Assembly (NCBI RefSeq): GCF_003253735.1 | Contig: NZ_QKYW01000008.1 | Location: 62,001 to 126,000, forward strand | Length of the DNA stretch: 64,000 bases | DNA from: Pseudomonas sp. URMO17WK12:I2 | GTDB lineage: Bacteria; Pseudomonadota; Gammaproteobacteria; Pseudomonadales; Pseudomonadaceae | Reading direction: 5' to 3' | Shown: positions 8,958-17,454 of the stretch, piece by piece | How the letters are laid out: every line of letters begins with the position of its first letter | Position numbering within the stretch: the stretch's first letter is position 1 | Made by a program: the position numbers and the translations under genes | Notes under the pieces: generated by a model | Told to the model about the DNA's origin: nothing | The model's database searches: none | Seen by the model: the letters and a program-made list of their open reading frames with translations, nothing else

Positions 8958-10405
8958 GCCGATACGCTGGCCGACGGCAGATTCTTGAAGGCATCCAGGG
9001 CCCGCTGGCGGCTGGCGCGCAGGTCGACGATGGGCTTGGGATAATCCACGCCGCCGCCGAACAGGCTGGCCTGGCCCTTGCTACCGGCATGCGGATCGTG
9101 AATCGCCTTGTCGCTCAACGAGGTCAGCTCGGGCAGCCACTGGCGGATGAAACGGCCATCGGGATCGAAGCGCTTGGACTGGCTGACCGGGTTGAAAATG
9201 CGGAAGTAGGGCACCGAATCGGTACCGGTCGAGGCGCTCCACTGCCAGCCCCCATTGTTGGCGGCCAGGTCGCCGTCGATCAGGTGACGCATGAAGAAAC
9301 GTTCGCCCTCACGCCAGTCGATCAGCAGGTTCTTGGTCAGGTACATCGCCACCACCATGCGCAGGCGGTTATGCATCCAGCCGGTTTCCAGCAACTGGCG
9401 CATGGCCGCGTCGATGATCGGAATCCCGGTACGGCCTTGCTGCCAGGCCTGCAGGTCATTGGTGGCCTGGCGCCAGGGCAGCGCTTCGGTTTCCGGGCGG
9501 AACGCACGGCCCATGGACACGCGCGGGTAGCCGACCAGGATATGGGTATAGAACTCGCGCCAGATCAGCTCGTTGATCCAGGTGACCGCGCCCTGGCTGC
9601 CGCTTTCGAATTCACCGGCATTGGCGTTCAGCGCTGCATGCAGGCACTGGCGCGGCGACAGCACGCCGGCGGCGAGATAAGCCGACAGCTGGCTGGTGCC
9701 CGGGCGGATGGGGAAGTCGCGGTTGTCGTGATAATCCTCGATCCACTCATCGGCAAAGCGCTGCAGGCGTTCGCGGGCCGCCTCCTCGCCAGCGGGCCAG
9801 GCATCGCGCAGGGGCTGGCTGGGCGTGTCGAAACCGGCCACGCGCTCGGGGACCGGGTCGGCGGCGATCTCCAGCTTGTCTTGCGCCTTGGGCAGCGCCA
9901 CCCGTTTCGGCAGGGCGGTGTGCAGGCGCTGATAGCAGACGCCGCGGAACTGGCTGTAGACCTTGAAGTAGGTGCCGGTGCGGGTCAGCACGCTGCCCGG
10001 CTTGAACAGGAGGCGGTCGAGGTGGCTGCGAAAGTTGACGCCCAGCTCGTCCAGCGCGGCGGCCACGGCCTCGTCACGGCGGCTTTCGTTGACCCCGTAT
10101 TCCTCGTTCACGTGCACGGCGCTTGCCTGCAGCTCCTGGGCCAGGGTGCCGAGCACGTTCGGCGCCGCGCTCCAGTGGTCGGCTTCACGGATCAGCAGCG
10201 GCACGTTGAGGTGTTGCAGCGCGCGGCTCAGCTCGCCCAGGTTGCGCAGCCAGAAGTCCACCTTGCATGGGGCATCGTCATGCTGCTGCCACTGGCCGGG
10301 GCTTAGCAGGAACACCGCGACCGTCGGCCCGGCCTGCATGGCGGCGGTCAGCGCGCTGTTATCGGTGACACGCAGGTCGGTTCGAAACCACATCAGTTGC
10401 AGCAT
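8954..10405 (-). CDS. phr: Deoxyribodipyrimidine photolyase
   Basis: A flavoprotein that splits cyclobutane pyrimidine dimers with blue light. The 483-residue protein begins MLQLMWFRTDLRVTDNSAL (class I photolyase N-terminus, antenna domain). It has the FAD-domain motifs 'GRTGIPIIDAAMRQL', 'TGWMHNRLRM' and 'STGTDSVPYFRIFNP'. The frame is open further upstream, but the start at 10405 is fixed by the family N-terminus. It sits 8 bases after the LitR-like regulator, which likely controls it. Confidence 0.95.
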   Translation of the reverse strand: MLQLMWFRTDLRVTDNSALTAAMQAGPTVAVFLLSPGQWQQHDDAPCKVDFWLRNLGELSRALQHLNVPLLIREADHWSAAPNVLGTLAQELQASAVHVNEEYGVNESRRDEAVAAALDELGVNFRSHLDRLLFKPGSVLTRTGTYFKVYSQFRGVCYQRLHTALPKRVALPKAQDKLEIAADPVPERVAGFDTPSQPLRDAWPAGEEAARERLQRFADEWIEDYHDNRDFPIRPGTSQLSAYLAAGVLSPRQCLHAALNANAGEFESGSQGAVTWINELIWREFYTHILVGYPRVSMGRAFRPETEALPWRQATNDLQAWQQGRTGIPIIDAAMRQLLETGWMHNRLRMVVAMYLTKNLLIDWREGERFFMRHLIDGDLAANNGGWQWSASTGTDSVPYFRIFNPVSQSKRFDPDGRFIRQWLPELTSLSDKAIHDPHAGSKGQASLFGGGVDYPKPIVDLRASRQRALDAFKNLPSASVSA

Positions 10406-10413
10406 GGGACGTC

Positions 10414-11358
10414 CTATTCGAGCAGATGGCGATCTGCGAGGTGTTGCAGTGCCGCCAGCGGATCGGCGACGACGGTGATATCCGCCGAGTCCGGGGCACG
10501 GGCGACCAGTTGCTCGGCCTCCTGCTGGTCTTCGATACCGATCAGCAGGCAGGGCACGCCGTGGTCGCCGAGCCACTGCTGCAGCGTCGACTGGGCGCTG
10601 GTGTTGGAGTCGGCTTCGCAGAACAGCAGCAGGGCGCGCGGGCGACGGCGGCTGAGGGCCAGGGGCAGCTCGGCGAGCGGCATCGGACCGTCGAAGGCGT
10701 CAACCGGGCAGCCGGCGGTGCCGATCAGCCAGGCGCACAGCCACAGCTGTGGCGACATCGGCGACTGGCACAGGTTGATCAGCATCAGCGGCTGGCCCTG
10801 ATGCTGGCGATTGTCGTGATAGACCCGCGCGCCGAGCTTGCTGCGCAACCAGCTGTGCAGGAACAGCCGTTCGGTGGCCGCTCCCGGCTGTTGCGGCCAG
10901 CGCGCTTCGAGGGTCACCAGCAGCGGCAGTAGCAGGTGCTGGCAGAGGATCTGCACGGGGTACAGCGCCAGTTCAGCGTTGAAGCGCTCATCCAGCCGGC
11001 GCTCATCCAGGGCATGGATGGCATCGCACAGGCGGTCGCGCTTTTCCTGCCACTGCGAGGCCTGTTCGGCGGGCAGCGGCTGGTCGGCACGCAGCAGGCT
11101 TTTCACCTGGCCGACGGAAACGCCGCGGTTCAGCCAGCCGAGCACCGTATGGATGGTCTGCACCTGCTCGGGGGAATACAGGCGATGACCCTTGGCGGTG
11201 CGATGCGGCACGATCAGGCCGTAGCGGCGCTCCCAGGCGCGCAGGGTGACCGGGTTGACGCCGGTGATGCAGGCCACGTCGCGAATCGGCAGGTAACCGT
11301 TGGCGACCAGGTCCTGCGGTGTGCTGGCGCCTGGGACGTTGGAAATCGGCCGGCTCAT
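10414..11358 (-). CDS. MerR-family regulator, LitR/CarH-like without a B12 site
   Basis: 314 residues. A MerR winged helix-turn-helix occupies about residues 20-90 ('VNPVTLRAWERRYGLIVPH', 'GHRLYSPEQV'). A helical region and a degenerate cobalamin-type C-terminal domain follow. The ExH-x-x-G cobalamin ligand motif expected after 'LLMINLCQSP' is absent, so it should not bind adenosyl-B12. This matches the class II LitR regulators described in Pseudomonas putida as light-response regulators; that comparison is from memory. Duplicated TGTACA palindromes stand upstream of its operon. It overlaps the DUF523/DUF1722 gene by ATGA. Confidence 0.82.
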   Translation of the reverse strand: MSRPISNVPGASTPQDLVANGYLPIRDVACITGVNPVTLRAWERRYGLIVPHRTAKGHRLYSPEQVQTIHTVLGWLNRGVSVGQVKSLLRADQPLPAEQASQWQEKRDRLCDAIHALDERRLDERFNAELALYPVQILCQHLLLPLLVTLEARWPQQPGAATERLFLHSWLRSKLGARVYHDNRQHQGQPLMLINLCQSPMSPQLWLCAWLIGTAGCPVDAFDGPMPLAELPLALSRRRPRALLLFCEADSNTSAQSTLQQWLGDHGVPCLLIGIEDQQEAEQLVARAPDSADITVVADPLAALQHLADRHLLE

Positions 11359-12323
11359 AGCGCGTTTCGCAGGCTGAGGTTCTCAGGGTGCGGCTGCAGG
11401 TAGACCTGCTGGGCGATGTAGCGATCAGGGTGCTGGCGGAAGTGATGCTTGAGCAGGGTCAGCGGCACCACCAGCGGAATGATGCCCTTGCGGTATTGGC
11501 TGATCAGCTGCTGCATTTCCTGCTTTTCCCCGGCGCTCAGTGCGCCCTTGAGGTAGCCGCTCAGGTGCTGCAACACGTTACTGTGGGTGCCGCGGGTGGC
11601 GCAGCGCTTGAGGGCAGTCATCAGCTCGGCGATGTAGTGGTTGGCCAGCTCGTCCAGGTTCTGCCCGGACAGGTCGCCGAGCAACCGACCCAGGCGCTTG
11701 TAGCGTAGCGGGTCGGTGGCCATCAGCAGGTACTTGTGGCGGGCATGGAATTCGATCAGCTTGCCGCGGGTGATGCCCGACTCGCACAGCATCTGCCACT
11801 GCGAATAGGTGAATACCCGGGTCAGGAAATTCTCGCGCAGCACCGGGTCATTGAGCCGGCCTTCTTCCTCGATGGGCAGGTTGGGGTGCCGCTCGGTGAG
11901 CACGCGGGTAAAGATACCGCGGCCCTTGGGCTCGCTCGGATGGCCGTTGTCCTGGTAGACCTTGACCCGCTCCAGGCCGCAGGACGGCGATTGCTGCATG
12001 ACGATATAGCCGCTGATCGCTGGCAGCTCGGCCGCGACCTGTTCACCGTAGGCCGCCAGGGCATCGGTGTGGTCCTGATCGGGGTGCACGGTGCCGACGG
12101 CGCGTGGCGCGCCGGGGTCGCCGACCAGGCGAATGGGTTCGCGCGGCGTGCCCAGGCCGATGGCTACCTCGGGGCAGTAGGGCACGAAGTCGAAATATTC
12201 GCTCAGTTGATCCAGGCACAGCCTCGAAGCCTTGTGCCCGCCGTTATAGCGAACTTCGGAGCCCAGCAGGCAGGCGCTGACGCCAAGTGTGGGCTTTCTT
12301 CGGTACAGCGGGCTGACGGACAT
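11355..12323 (-). CDS. DUF523 and DUF1722 domain protein (YbgA-like)
   Basis: 322 residues with an N-terminal DUF523 domain ('LGVSACLLGSEVRYNGGHK', conserved Cys residues, 'QQSPSCGLERVK') and a C-terminal DUF1722 domain of YbgA type ('FHARHKYLLMA', 'KRLGRLLG'). The biochemistry is unknown. YbgA lies beside photolyase in E. coli, and here too it is the first gene of the photolyase operon, directly behind the TGTACA operators. A role in light or flavin/folate-related stress is an inference from context. Confidence 0.88.
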   Translation of the reverse strand: MSVSPLYRRKPTLGVSACLLGSEVRYNGGHKASRLCLDQLSEYFDFVPYCPEVAIGLGTPREPIRLVGDPGAPRAVGTVHPDQDHTDALAAYGEQVAAELPAISGYIVMQQSPSCGLERVKVYQDNGHPSEPKGRGIFTRVLTERHPNLPIEEEGRLNDPVLRENFLTRVFTYSQWQMLCESGITRGKLIEFHARHKYLLMATDPLRYKRLGRLLGDLSGQNLDELANHYIAELMTALKRCATRGTHSNVLQHLSGYLKGALSAGEKQEMQQLISQYRKGIIPLVVPLTLLKHHFRQHPDRYIAQQVYLQPHPENLSLRNAL

Positions 12324-12343
12324 GGCACACCTTCAAAAATGAC

Positions 12344-12420
12344 CTTGTACAAGCATTTATTTGTGTACAGGTTATTTCATCTTAAGCCTGATCTTGTACA
12401 AGTCAAATTTCGTGTACAGG
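12344..12420. promoter_or_regulatory. Tandem-duplicated TGTACA operator (putative LitR site)
   Basis: Four TGTACA cores lie at 12346, 12364, 12395 and 12413. They form two nearly identical 28-base units, each CTTGTACAAG-N10-TGTACAGG, at 12344-12371 and 12393-12420. Cores within a unit are 18 bases apart (about two helical turns). TGTACA palindromes are the known binding element of LitR/CarH-type MerR regulators, and such a regulator is encoded two genes downstream, so autoregulation is likely. Confidence 0.75.
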
Positions 12421-12454
12421 GCCATAGCCATAGAGCCGGCCGCTGTCGCCAGGT

Positions 12455-12682
12455 TCAACGCCATCCCATCAGCCATTGCTCGGCATCCTGCAGCTCACGC
12501 CAATCGAGGCGCCAGGCGCGCTTGCTGAGCACGGCCTGCAACTCGATCTGCAGCACGGTGCCGTCCTCGTCACTGAACAGTTCGGTGACCAGAAAATGCT
12601 TCTCGCGGTTTTGCGGCTTGGCTGCTGTCCATTTCGACAGCAGCAGCTTGCGCGGGGTCAGGCGATGCTTTGCGCCGTTCAT
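12455..12682 (-). CDS. Small Trp-rich protein, TIGR02450 family
   Basis: A 75-residue basic protein with the 'LLLSKWTAAKPQNREKHFLV' signature and several tryptophans ('RAWRLDWRELQ', 'EQWLMGW'), matching the TIGR02450 conserved family of unknown function. The start codon overlaps the stop of the FAD oxidoreductase as ATGA, so the two are co-translated. Its stop is about 35 bases from the TGTACA operator array. Confidence 0.8.
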   Translation of the reverse strand: MNGAKHRLTPRKLLLSKWTAAKPQNREKHFLVTELFSDEDGTVLQIELQAVLSKRAWRLDWRELQDAEQWLMGWR

Positions 12683-13671
12683 TGGTTATGGGCGATCAGT
12701 TTGCGGGCGGCCTCCTGGCCGCTCAGCCATGCTCCTTCCACACGGCCGGACAGGCACCAGTCACCGCACACGTAGAGACCCAGGTCGGCGTCTGCCAGCG
12801 CGCCCAGCTGATGGGCGGCAGATGGCCGCGCATACAGCCAGCGATGAGCGAGACTGAACACCGGCGCGGGCACGGCGCAGCCGATCATCTCGGCGAAGGC
12901 GCCGTGCAGGTGTTCGATCACCTGCTCCTTGCTCAGGTCCAGGTGCTGGCGACTCCAGCTGCTGCTGGCGTGCAGCACCCAGGTGTCGGGTGCTGCATCG
13001 CGGCCGGGCTTGCTGCGGTTGCGCGCAGTCCAGTCGAGCACGTCGTCCTGCACGAAGCAGCCTTCTACCGGCGTTTGCAACGGCTCTGCAAAGGCCAATG
13101 CCACTGCCCAGGTCGGCTCCATGCTGACGCCTGCCACGGTGCCGGCCAGTTTCGGCGCAGTGGCCAGCAGTGCGCTGGCCTGGGGGGCGGGGGTGGCGAT
13201 CACCACCTGGCTGAACGGGCCGTGGCTTTCGCCGTCGGCATCGAGCAGGTGCCAGTGCTGTTCGCCGCGAAACACCTCGGTGATGCGGCAGGAGAACTTC
13301 ACCGGCAGGGCACCGAGCATGGCGCGGGTGATGGCGCTCATGCGCGGCGTGCCGACCCAGCGCACCTGCTCGTCGGCGGATGGGCTGAGCACGCCATTGG
13401 CGAATTGATAGAGGCTGGGGGTCCATTGTTCGACCCAGCCACGGGCCTGCCACTGGGCCACGGTGGCGGCGAAACGGCGATCGCGGGCGGTGAAATACTG
13501 GGCGCCGAGATCCAGGGCGCCGGCGTCGCTGCGCTTGCTGGCCATGCGGCCGCCGCTGCCGCGACTCTTGTCGAACAATTGCACGGGGTAGCCGGCGGCG
13601 TGGAGCGCTTCGGCGGCGGCAAGACCGGCGATACCGGTGCCAATGATGGCGATGGGAGCTGCGTTGGTCAT
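12679..13671 (-). CDS. FAD/NAD(P)-dependent oxidoreductase, renalase/amine-oxidase-like
   Basis: 330 residues. The N-terminal Rossmann motif is 'AIIGTGIAGLAAAEALHAAG', followed by 'LFDKSRGSGGRMASKR', typical of the flavin amine oxidase/renalase-like group. A C-terminal FAD motif is 'YVCGDWC'. The start at 13671 follows GAGGTAACC, a good ribosome-binding site; the much longer upstream open frame is non-coding. Substrate is unknown. A single TGTACA core 88 bases upstream of the start suggests it belongs to the same light regulon as phr. Confidence 0.85.
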   Translation of the reverse strand: MTNAAPIAIIGTGIAGLAAAEALHAAGYPVQLFDKSRGSGGRMASKRSDAGALDLGAQYFTARDRRFAATVAQWQARGWVEQWTPSLYQFANGVLSPSADEQVRWVGTPRMSAITRAMLGALPVKFSCRITEVFRGEQHWHLLDADGESHGPFSQVVIATPAPQASALLATAPKLAGTVAGVSMEPTWAVALAFAEPLQTPVEGCFVQDDVLDWTARNRSKPGRDAAPDTWVLHASSSWSRQHLDLSKEQVIEHLHGAFAEMIGCAVPAPVFSLAHRWLYARPSAAHQLGALADADLGLYVCGDWCLSGRVEGAWLSGQEAARKLIAHNQ

Positions 13672-13750
13672 GGTTACCTCACCTGCTGTCGAGTCGCCGT
13701 GACTGCCTGTCGTCGACTCGCTGGGCCTCAGGCTACGCCTCGAACATCGC

Positions 13751-13770
13751 TCATACAATGTACAGTCCAT
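13751..13770. promoter_or_regulatory. Single TGTACA site in the FAD-oxidoreductase/epimerase divergent region
   Basis: TGTACA at 13759-13764 within CATACAATGTACAG, in the region between the leftward FAD oxidoreductase and the rightward epimerase. It matches the core of the four sites at 12.35 kb but lacks the 18-base partner. It may serve either gene. Confidence 0.45.
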
Positions 13771-13939
13771 GCATGAGCGCCGGCAGTATCTGCAGCCAGG
13801 GCATCTATTCTTCAGAATAGGCGTACCTGACAATAGTTTCCGCCGTTTCTGTCGGCTGCAGCTGGGGCGCAGATTGTTCTTGAGCAAGGTTGCACAAGGC
13901 GTGTCGAACCCCGAGACACGGCATAACGAGGAGTCTGCC

Positions 13940-14839
13940 ATGCATATCCTGATCACCGGCGGTACCGGCCTGATTGGCCAGGCGCTCTGCCACCAGTGGG
14001 CCGCCCAGGGCCACCAGCTGACCGTCTGGAGCCGGCGCCCCGAGCAGGTGCCGGTGCTCTGCGGCACCGCCGTGCGCGGCGTGGCGCGTCTCGAGGATAT
14101 CGGCGACGCGCCGCTCGATGCGGTGGTCAACCTGGCCGGTGCCCCGATTGCCGACCGCCCGTGGAGCAAGGCGCGCAAGCAGCTGTTGTGGGAGAGCCGC
14201 ATCGGCCTGACCGAGCGCTTGCTGGCCTGGCTGCAGACTCGCGAGCAGAAACCGGCCGTGTTGCTATCCGGTTCGGCGGTGGGCTGGTATGGCGACAGTG
14301 GCGAGCACATCGTCGATGAGCAGGCGCCGTCAGGTGCGGACTTCGCGGCGCAGCTTTGCGTGGCCTGGGAAGATACCGCACAGCAGGCCGAAGCCATGGG
14401 CATTCGGGTGATCCTGTTGCGTACCGGCCTGGTCCTGGCGAAGGAGGGCGGCCTTCTCAAACGCATGGTCACGCCATTTCGCTTCGGCCTGGGCGGGCGC
14501 ATCGGCAATGGACGCCAGTGGATGCCATGGATTCATATCGCCGATCAAATCGCCCTGATTGATTTTCTGTTGCAGCACGAGCAGGCGCGCGGTCCTTATA
14601 ATGCGTGCGCGCCGCACCCGGTGCGCAACGTCGAATTCGCCAGCGAGCTTGGCCATGCCGTGCACCGGCCGGCCATCGTGCCATTGCCAGGCTTCGCCTT
14701 GCGTGCGGGGCTGGGCGAGATGTCGCTGCTGCTGCTGGGTGGCCAGCATGCGTTGCCGGTCAGGGCACAGGAGGCGGGCTTCGAGTTTCGCTTCACCCGC
14801 CTGGACGTGGCACTGGTCGACCTGCTGAGCCTTCACTAA
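13940..14839 (+). CDS. TIGR01777 family sugar-nucleotide epimerase-like protein (YfcH/SDR39U1)
   Basis: 299 residues starting MHILITGGTGLIGQALCHQW, an extended-SDR NAD(P) motif. It continues with 'VVNLAGAPIADRPWS', 'SGSAVGWYGDSGE' and 'VLLRTGLVLAKEGG', all TIGR01777 hallmarks. The active-site Tyr is in 'GWYGDS'. The ATG at 13940 follows ACGAGGAG; the frame is open back to 13769 but that part is not coding. Physiological substrate is unknown. It lies 52 bases upstream of hemH and may be co-transcribed. Confidence 0.88.
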   Translation: MHILITGGTGLIGQALCHQWAAQGHQLTVWSRRPEQVPVLCGTAVRGVARLEDIGDAPLDAVVNLAGAPIADRPWSKARKQLLWESRIGLTERLLAWLQTREQKPAVLLSGSAVGWYGDSGEHIVDEQAPSGADFAAQLCVAWEDTAQQAEAMGIRVILLRTGLVLAKEGGLLKRMVTPFRFGLGGRIGNGRQWMPWIHIADQIALIDFLLQHEQARGPYNACAPHPVRNVEFASELGHAVHRPAIVPLPGFALRAGLGEMSLLLLGGQHALPVRAQEAGFEFRFTRLDVALVDLLSLH

Positions 14840-14891
14840 TACTCGTGCGCGGTCCGCTGGATCTGATCGCGACATCTTCAAGGGATATTGC

Positions 14892-15914
14892 ATGACCGAT
14901 CACGCCTTACTGCTGGTCAACCTCGGCTCGCCGGCGTCCACCGAAGTCGCCGATGTGCGCAGTTATCTCAATCAGTTTTTGATGGACCCCTACGTGGTCG
15001 ACCTGCCCTGGCCGCTGCGCCGGCTGCTGGTATCGCTGATCCTGATCCGCCGCCCGGCGCAATCGGCCCACGCCTATGCCTCGATCTGGTGGCCGGAAGG
15101 CTCGCCACTGGTGGTGCTCAGCAAGCGCCTGCAGGAGGCGATGAAGAGCCAGTGGACGCAAGGGCCGGTGGAACTGGCCATGCGCTATGGCGAGCCGTCA
15201 CTGGACACCGTGCTGACCCGCCTGGCCGGCCAGGGCATCACCCAGGTCACCCTGGCGCCGCTGTACCCGCAGTTCGCCGACAGTACCACCACCACGGTGA
15301 TCGAAGAGGCCAAGCGTGTGGTGCGCGAGCGCAAGCTGCCGATTCGCTTCTCGATTCTGCCGCCGTTCTTCCAGGACCCGGATTACATAGAGGCCCTGGC
15401 CGACAGCGCGCGGCCATACCTGGAGAAGGAGTTCGATCACCTGCTGCTGAGCTTCCACGGCTTGCCGGAGCGCCACTTGCGCAAGCTCGACCCGAGCAAT
15501 CATTGCCTGCGCGGGCCGGACTGCTGTCGCACGGCGTCGCCCCAGGTGCTTGCCACCTGCTACCGCGCCCAGTGCATGCGCAGCGCCGAAGCCTTTGCCA
15601 CGCGCATGGGGCTGCGACCTGAGCAGTGGTCGGTGTCGTTCCAGTCGCGCCTGGGCAAGGACAAGTGGATCGAGCCCTACACCGAGGCGCGCCTCGACGA
15701 ACTGGCGGCCCAGGGCGTGAAAAAATTGCTGGTGATGTGCCCGGCCTTCGTGGCCGATTGCATCGAGACCCTGGAGGAAATCGGCGACCGTGGCCGTGAG
15801 CAATTCCAGCAGGCGGGGGGCGAAAGCCTGGAGCTGGTGCCGTGCCTGAACGACCACCCGAGCTGGGTGGCAGCGCTCAAGCGAATCTGTGAGCGAGCGC
15901 CGCAAAGCGTGTAA
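14892..15914 (+). CDS. hemH: Ferrochelatase
   Basis: Inserts Fe2+ into protoporphyrin IX, the last step of haem synthesis, at the inner membrane. The 340 residues start MTDHALLLVNLGSPAS. The conserved 'SFHGLPERHLRK' contains the metal-handling His, and 'VMCPAFVADCIETLEE' carries the acidic face with the conserved Glu. A cysteine-rich insert ('CLRGPDCCRT', 'CYRAQC') recalls the iron-sulfur-type cysteines of some ferrochelatases. A strong terminator follows directly. Confidence 0.95.
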   Translation: MTDHALLLVNLGSPASTEVADVRSYLNQFLMDPYVVDLPWPLRRLLVSLILIRRPAQSAHAYASIWWPEGSPLVVLSKRLQEAMKSQWTQGPVELAMRYGEPSLDTVLTRLAGQGITQVTLAPLYPQFADSTTTTVIEEAKRVVRERKLPIRFSILPPFFQDPDYIEALADSARPYLEKEFDHLLLSFHGLPERHLRKLDPSNHCLRGPDCCRTASPQVLATCYRAQCMRSAEAFATRMGLRPEQWSVSFQSRLGKDKWIEPYTEARLDELAAQGVKKLLVMCPAFVADCIETLEEIGDRGREQFQQAGGESLELVPCLNDHPSWVAALKRICERAPQSV

Positions 15915-15917
15915 AAA

Positions 15918-15943
15918 ATGCCCGGCTAGTGCCGGGCATTTTT
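15918..15943 (+). terminator. Terminator of hemH
   Basis: ATGCCCGGC and GCCGGGCAT pair over a TAGT loop, preceded by six A and followed by TTTTT. It starts four bases after the hemH stop and can act in both directions. Confidence 0.9.
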
Positions 15944-15954
15944 CTTTCTCTCAG

Positions 15955-16173
15955 ACCCTGTTCACGATCTTTTTCGATGACATAAAAGGCTGCTACAAGG
16001 CAAAAGCGGACATCGTTGCTTTACCTGTGGGAACGGGCCATGCCCGTGATTCTTTCGCGGGCATGGCCCGCTCCCACAGATAATCACCAGCTCACCCTAT
16101 CGGAACGAGCGGCCGCTTCCGCTACTTCGCAGTCAAAACGCTGAAGTCGAGCCGAAAAATCATTAACAGATTC
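15955..16173. repeat. Composite intergenic element E1 (A end left, B end right)
   Basis: The left end starts CCTGTTCACGATCTTTT and goes on to GACATAAAAGG...GGCAAAAGCGG (A end). The right end, read on the other strand, is GAATCTGTTAATGATTTTT and then CTTCAGCGTTTTGACTGC (B end). The core is a REP-like palindrome at 16025-16079. The B end begins immediately after the uraA stop codon. It fills the gap between the convergent hemH and uraA genes and has no ORF of its own. Confidence 0.8.
16025..16079. repeat. REP-like palindrome (copy 1)
   Basis: CTGTGGGAACGGGCCATGCC and GGCATGGCCCGCTCCCACAG are imperfectly complementary arms around GTGATTCTTTCGCG. Near-identical copies occur at 44933-44983 and, degenerate, near 22010-22067. 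This is a typical Pseudomonas extragenic palindrome. Confidence 0.85.
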
Positions 16174-17451
16174 TCAGATGTCGGGCGCTTCGTCGGCGCT
16201 CTTCTTCTTCCAGCCGTCGTTACCCGGCAGGATCAGGTTCAGGGCAATGGCGACGATGGCGCACAGGGCGATGCCCTTGAGGCCGAAGTCGTCCGGGCCG
16301 TCGCCGGTACCGATCAGCACGCCGCCGATACCGAACACCAGGGTCACCGAGACGATCACCAGGTTGCGCGCTTCGCTGAGGTCGACGCTGTGGCGGATCA
16401 GGGTGTTCATACCCACCGCGGCGATGGAGCCGAACAGCAGGCAGAGGATGCCGCCCATTACCGGCACCGGAATGCTCTGCAGGATGGCGCCGAACTTGCC
16501 GATGAAGGCCAGGGTGATGGCGAAGATCGCCGCCCAGGTCATGATTTTCGGGTTGTAGGCCTTGGTCAGCATCACCGCGCCGGTGACTTCGGCGTAGGTG
16601 GTGTTGGGCGGGCCGCCGAACAGACCGGCTGCCGAGGTGGCCAGGCCGTCGCCGAGCAGGGTGCGGTGCAGGCCCGGCTTCTTCAGGTAGTTCTTGCCGG
16701 TCACGCTACCTACGGCGATCACCCCGCCGATATGCTCGATGGCCGGTGCCAGGGCGACCGGTACGATGAACAGGATCGCCTGCCAGTTGAACGCCGGTGC
16801 GGTGAAGGCCGGCACTGCCAGCCATGGCGCGGTGGCCACATGGCTGAGGTCGAGGGCGCCGAAGTAGATCGACAGGGCGAAGCCCACCAGGATGCCGGAG
16901 ATGATCGGCACCAGGCGGAAGATGCCGCGGCCGAACACGGCGACGATCAGGGTGGTCAGCAGGGTCGGCATGGAGATCCACATCGCCGTGCTGTAGGGCA
17001 GCAGCACGCTGCCGTCACCGGCCTTGCCCATGGCCATGTTGGCGGCGATCGGTGCCATGGCCAGGCCGATGGAAATGATCACCGGGCCGATCACCACCGG
17101 CGGCAGCAGGCGGTCGATGAAACCGGTGCCCTTGATCTTCACGGCCAGGCCGAGAAAGGTATAAACGAAGCCGGCCGCGACCACGCCACCCATGGTTTCC
17201 GCCAGGCCGAACTGGCCCTTGGCAAGGATGATCGGGGTGATGAACGCGAAGCTCGAGGCCAGGAACACCGGCACCTGACGACCGGTGACGATCTGGAACA
17301 GGATGGTACCCAGGCCCGCCGTGAACAGCGCGACGTTGGGATCCAGGCCGGTGATCAGCGGCATCAGCACCAGCGCGCCAAAGGCCACGAAGAGCATCTG
17401 CGCGCCGGACAGCACCTGCCGCCACAACGGATCGTTGAATTCGTCGTGCAT
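16174..17451 (-). CDS. uraA: Uracil permease (NCS2 family)
   Basis: Uracil:proton symporter of the inner membrane. The 425 residues carry 12-14 hydrophobic segments and NCS2 features: 'GLGTILFQIVTGRQVPVFLASS' near the N-terminus (quoted in two parts in the protein) and 'IEHIGGVIAVG', where the conserved Glu contacts the base. 'NTTYAEVTGAVMLT' follows in the second substrate helix region. It is 3 bases after the upp stop, forming an upp-uraA uptake and salvage operon. Confidence 0.94.
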   Translation of the reverse strand: MHDEFNDPLWRQVLSGAQMLFVAFGALVLMPLITGLDPNVALFTAGLGTILFQIVTGRQVPVFLASSFAFITPIILAKGQFGLAETMGGVVAAGFVYTFLGLAVKIKGTGFIDRLLPPVVIGPVIISIGLAMAPIAANMAMGKAGDGSVLLPYSTAMWISMPTLLTTLIVAVFGRGIFRLVPIISGILVGFALSIYFGALDLSHVATAPWLAVPAFTAPAFNWQAILFIVPVALAPAIEHIGGVIAVGSVTGKNYLKKPGLHRTLLGDGLATSAAGLFGGPPNTTYAEVTGAVMLTKAYNPKIMTWAAIFAITLAFIGKFGAILQSIPVPVMGGILCLLFGSIAAVGMNTLIRHSVDLSEARNLVIVSVTLVFGIGGVLIGTGDGPDDFGLKGIALCAIVAIALNLILPGNDGWKKKSADEAPDI

Positions 17452-17454
17452 CGA

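Noticed and set aside
13672..14508. Upstream extension of the FAD oxidoreductase to 609 codons
   Set aside because: The added part is antisense to the TIGR01777 gene; the Rossmann motif and GAGGTAACC place the start at 13671.
16021..16080. Hairpin after uraA as a plain transcription terminator
   Set aside because: The arms recur at 44933-44983 and near 22010 and no U-run follows, so it is better described as a REP-like repeat, although it could still stabilise transcript ends.
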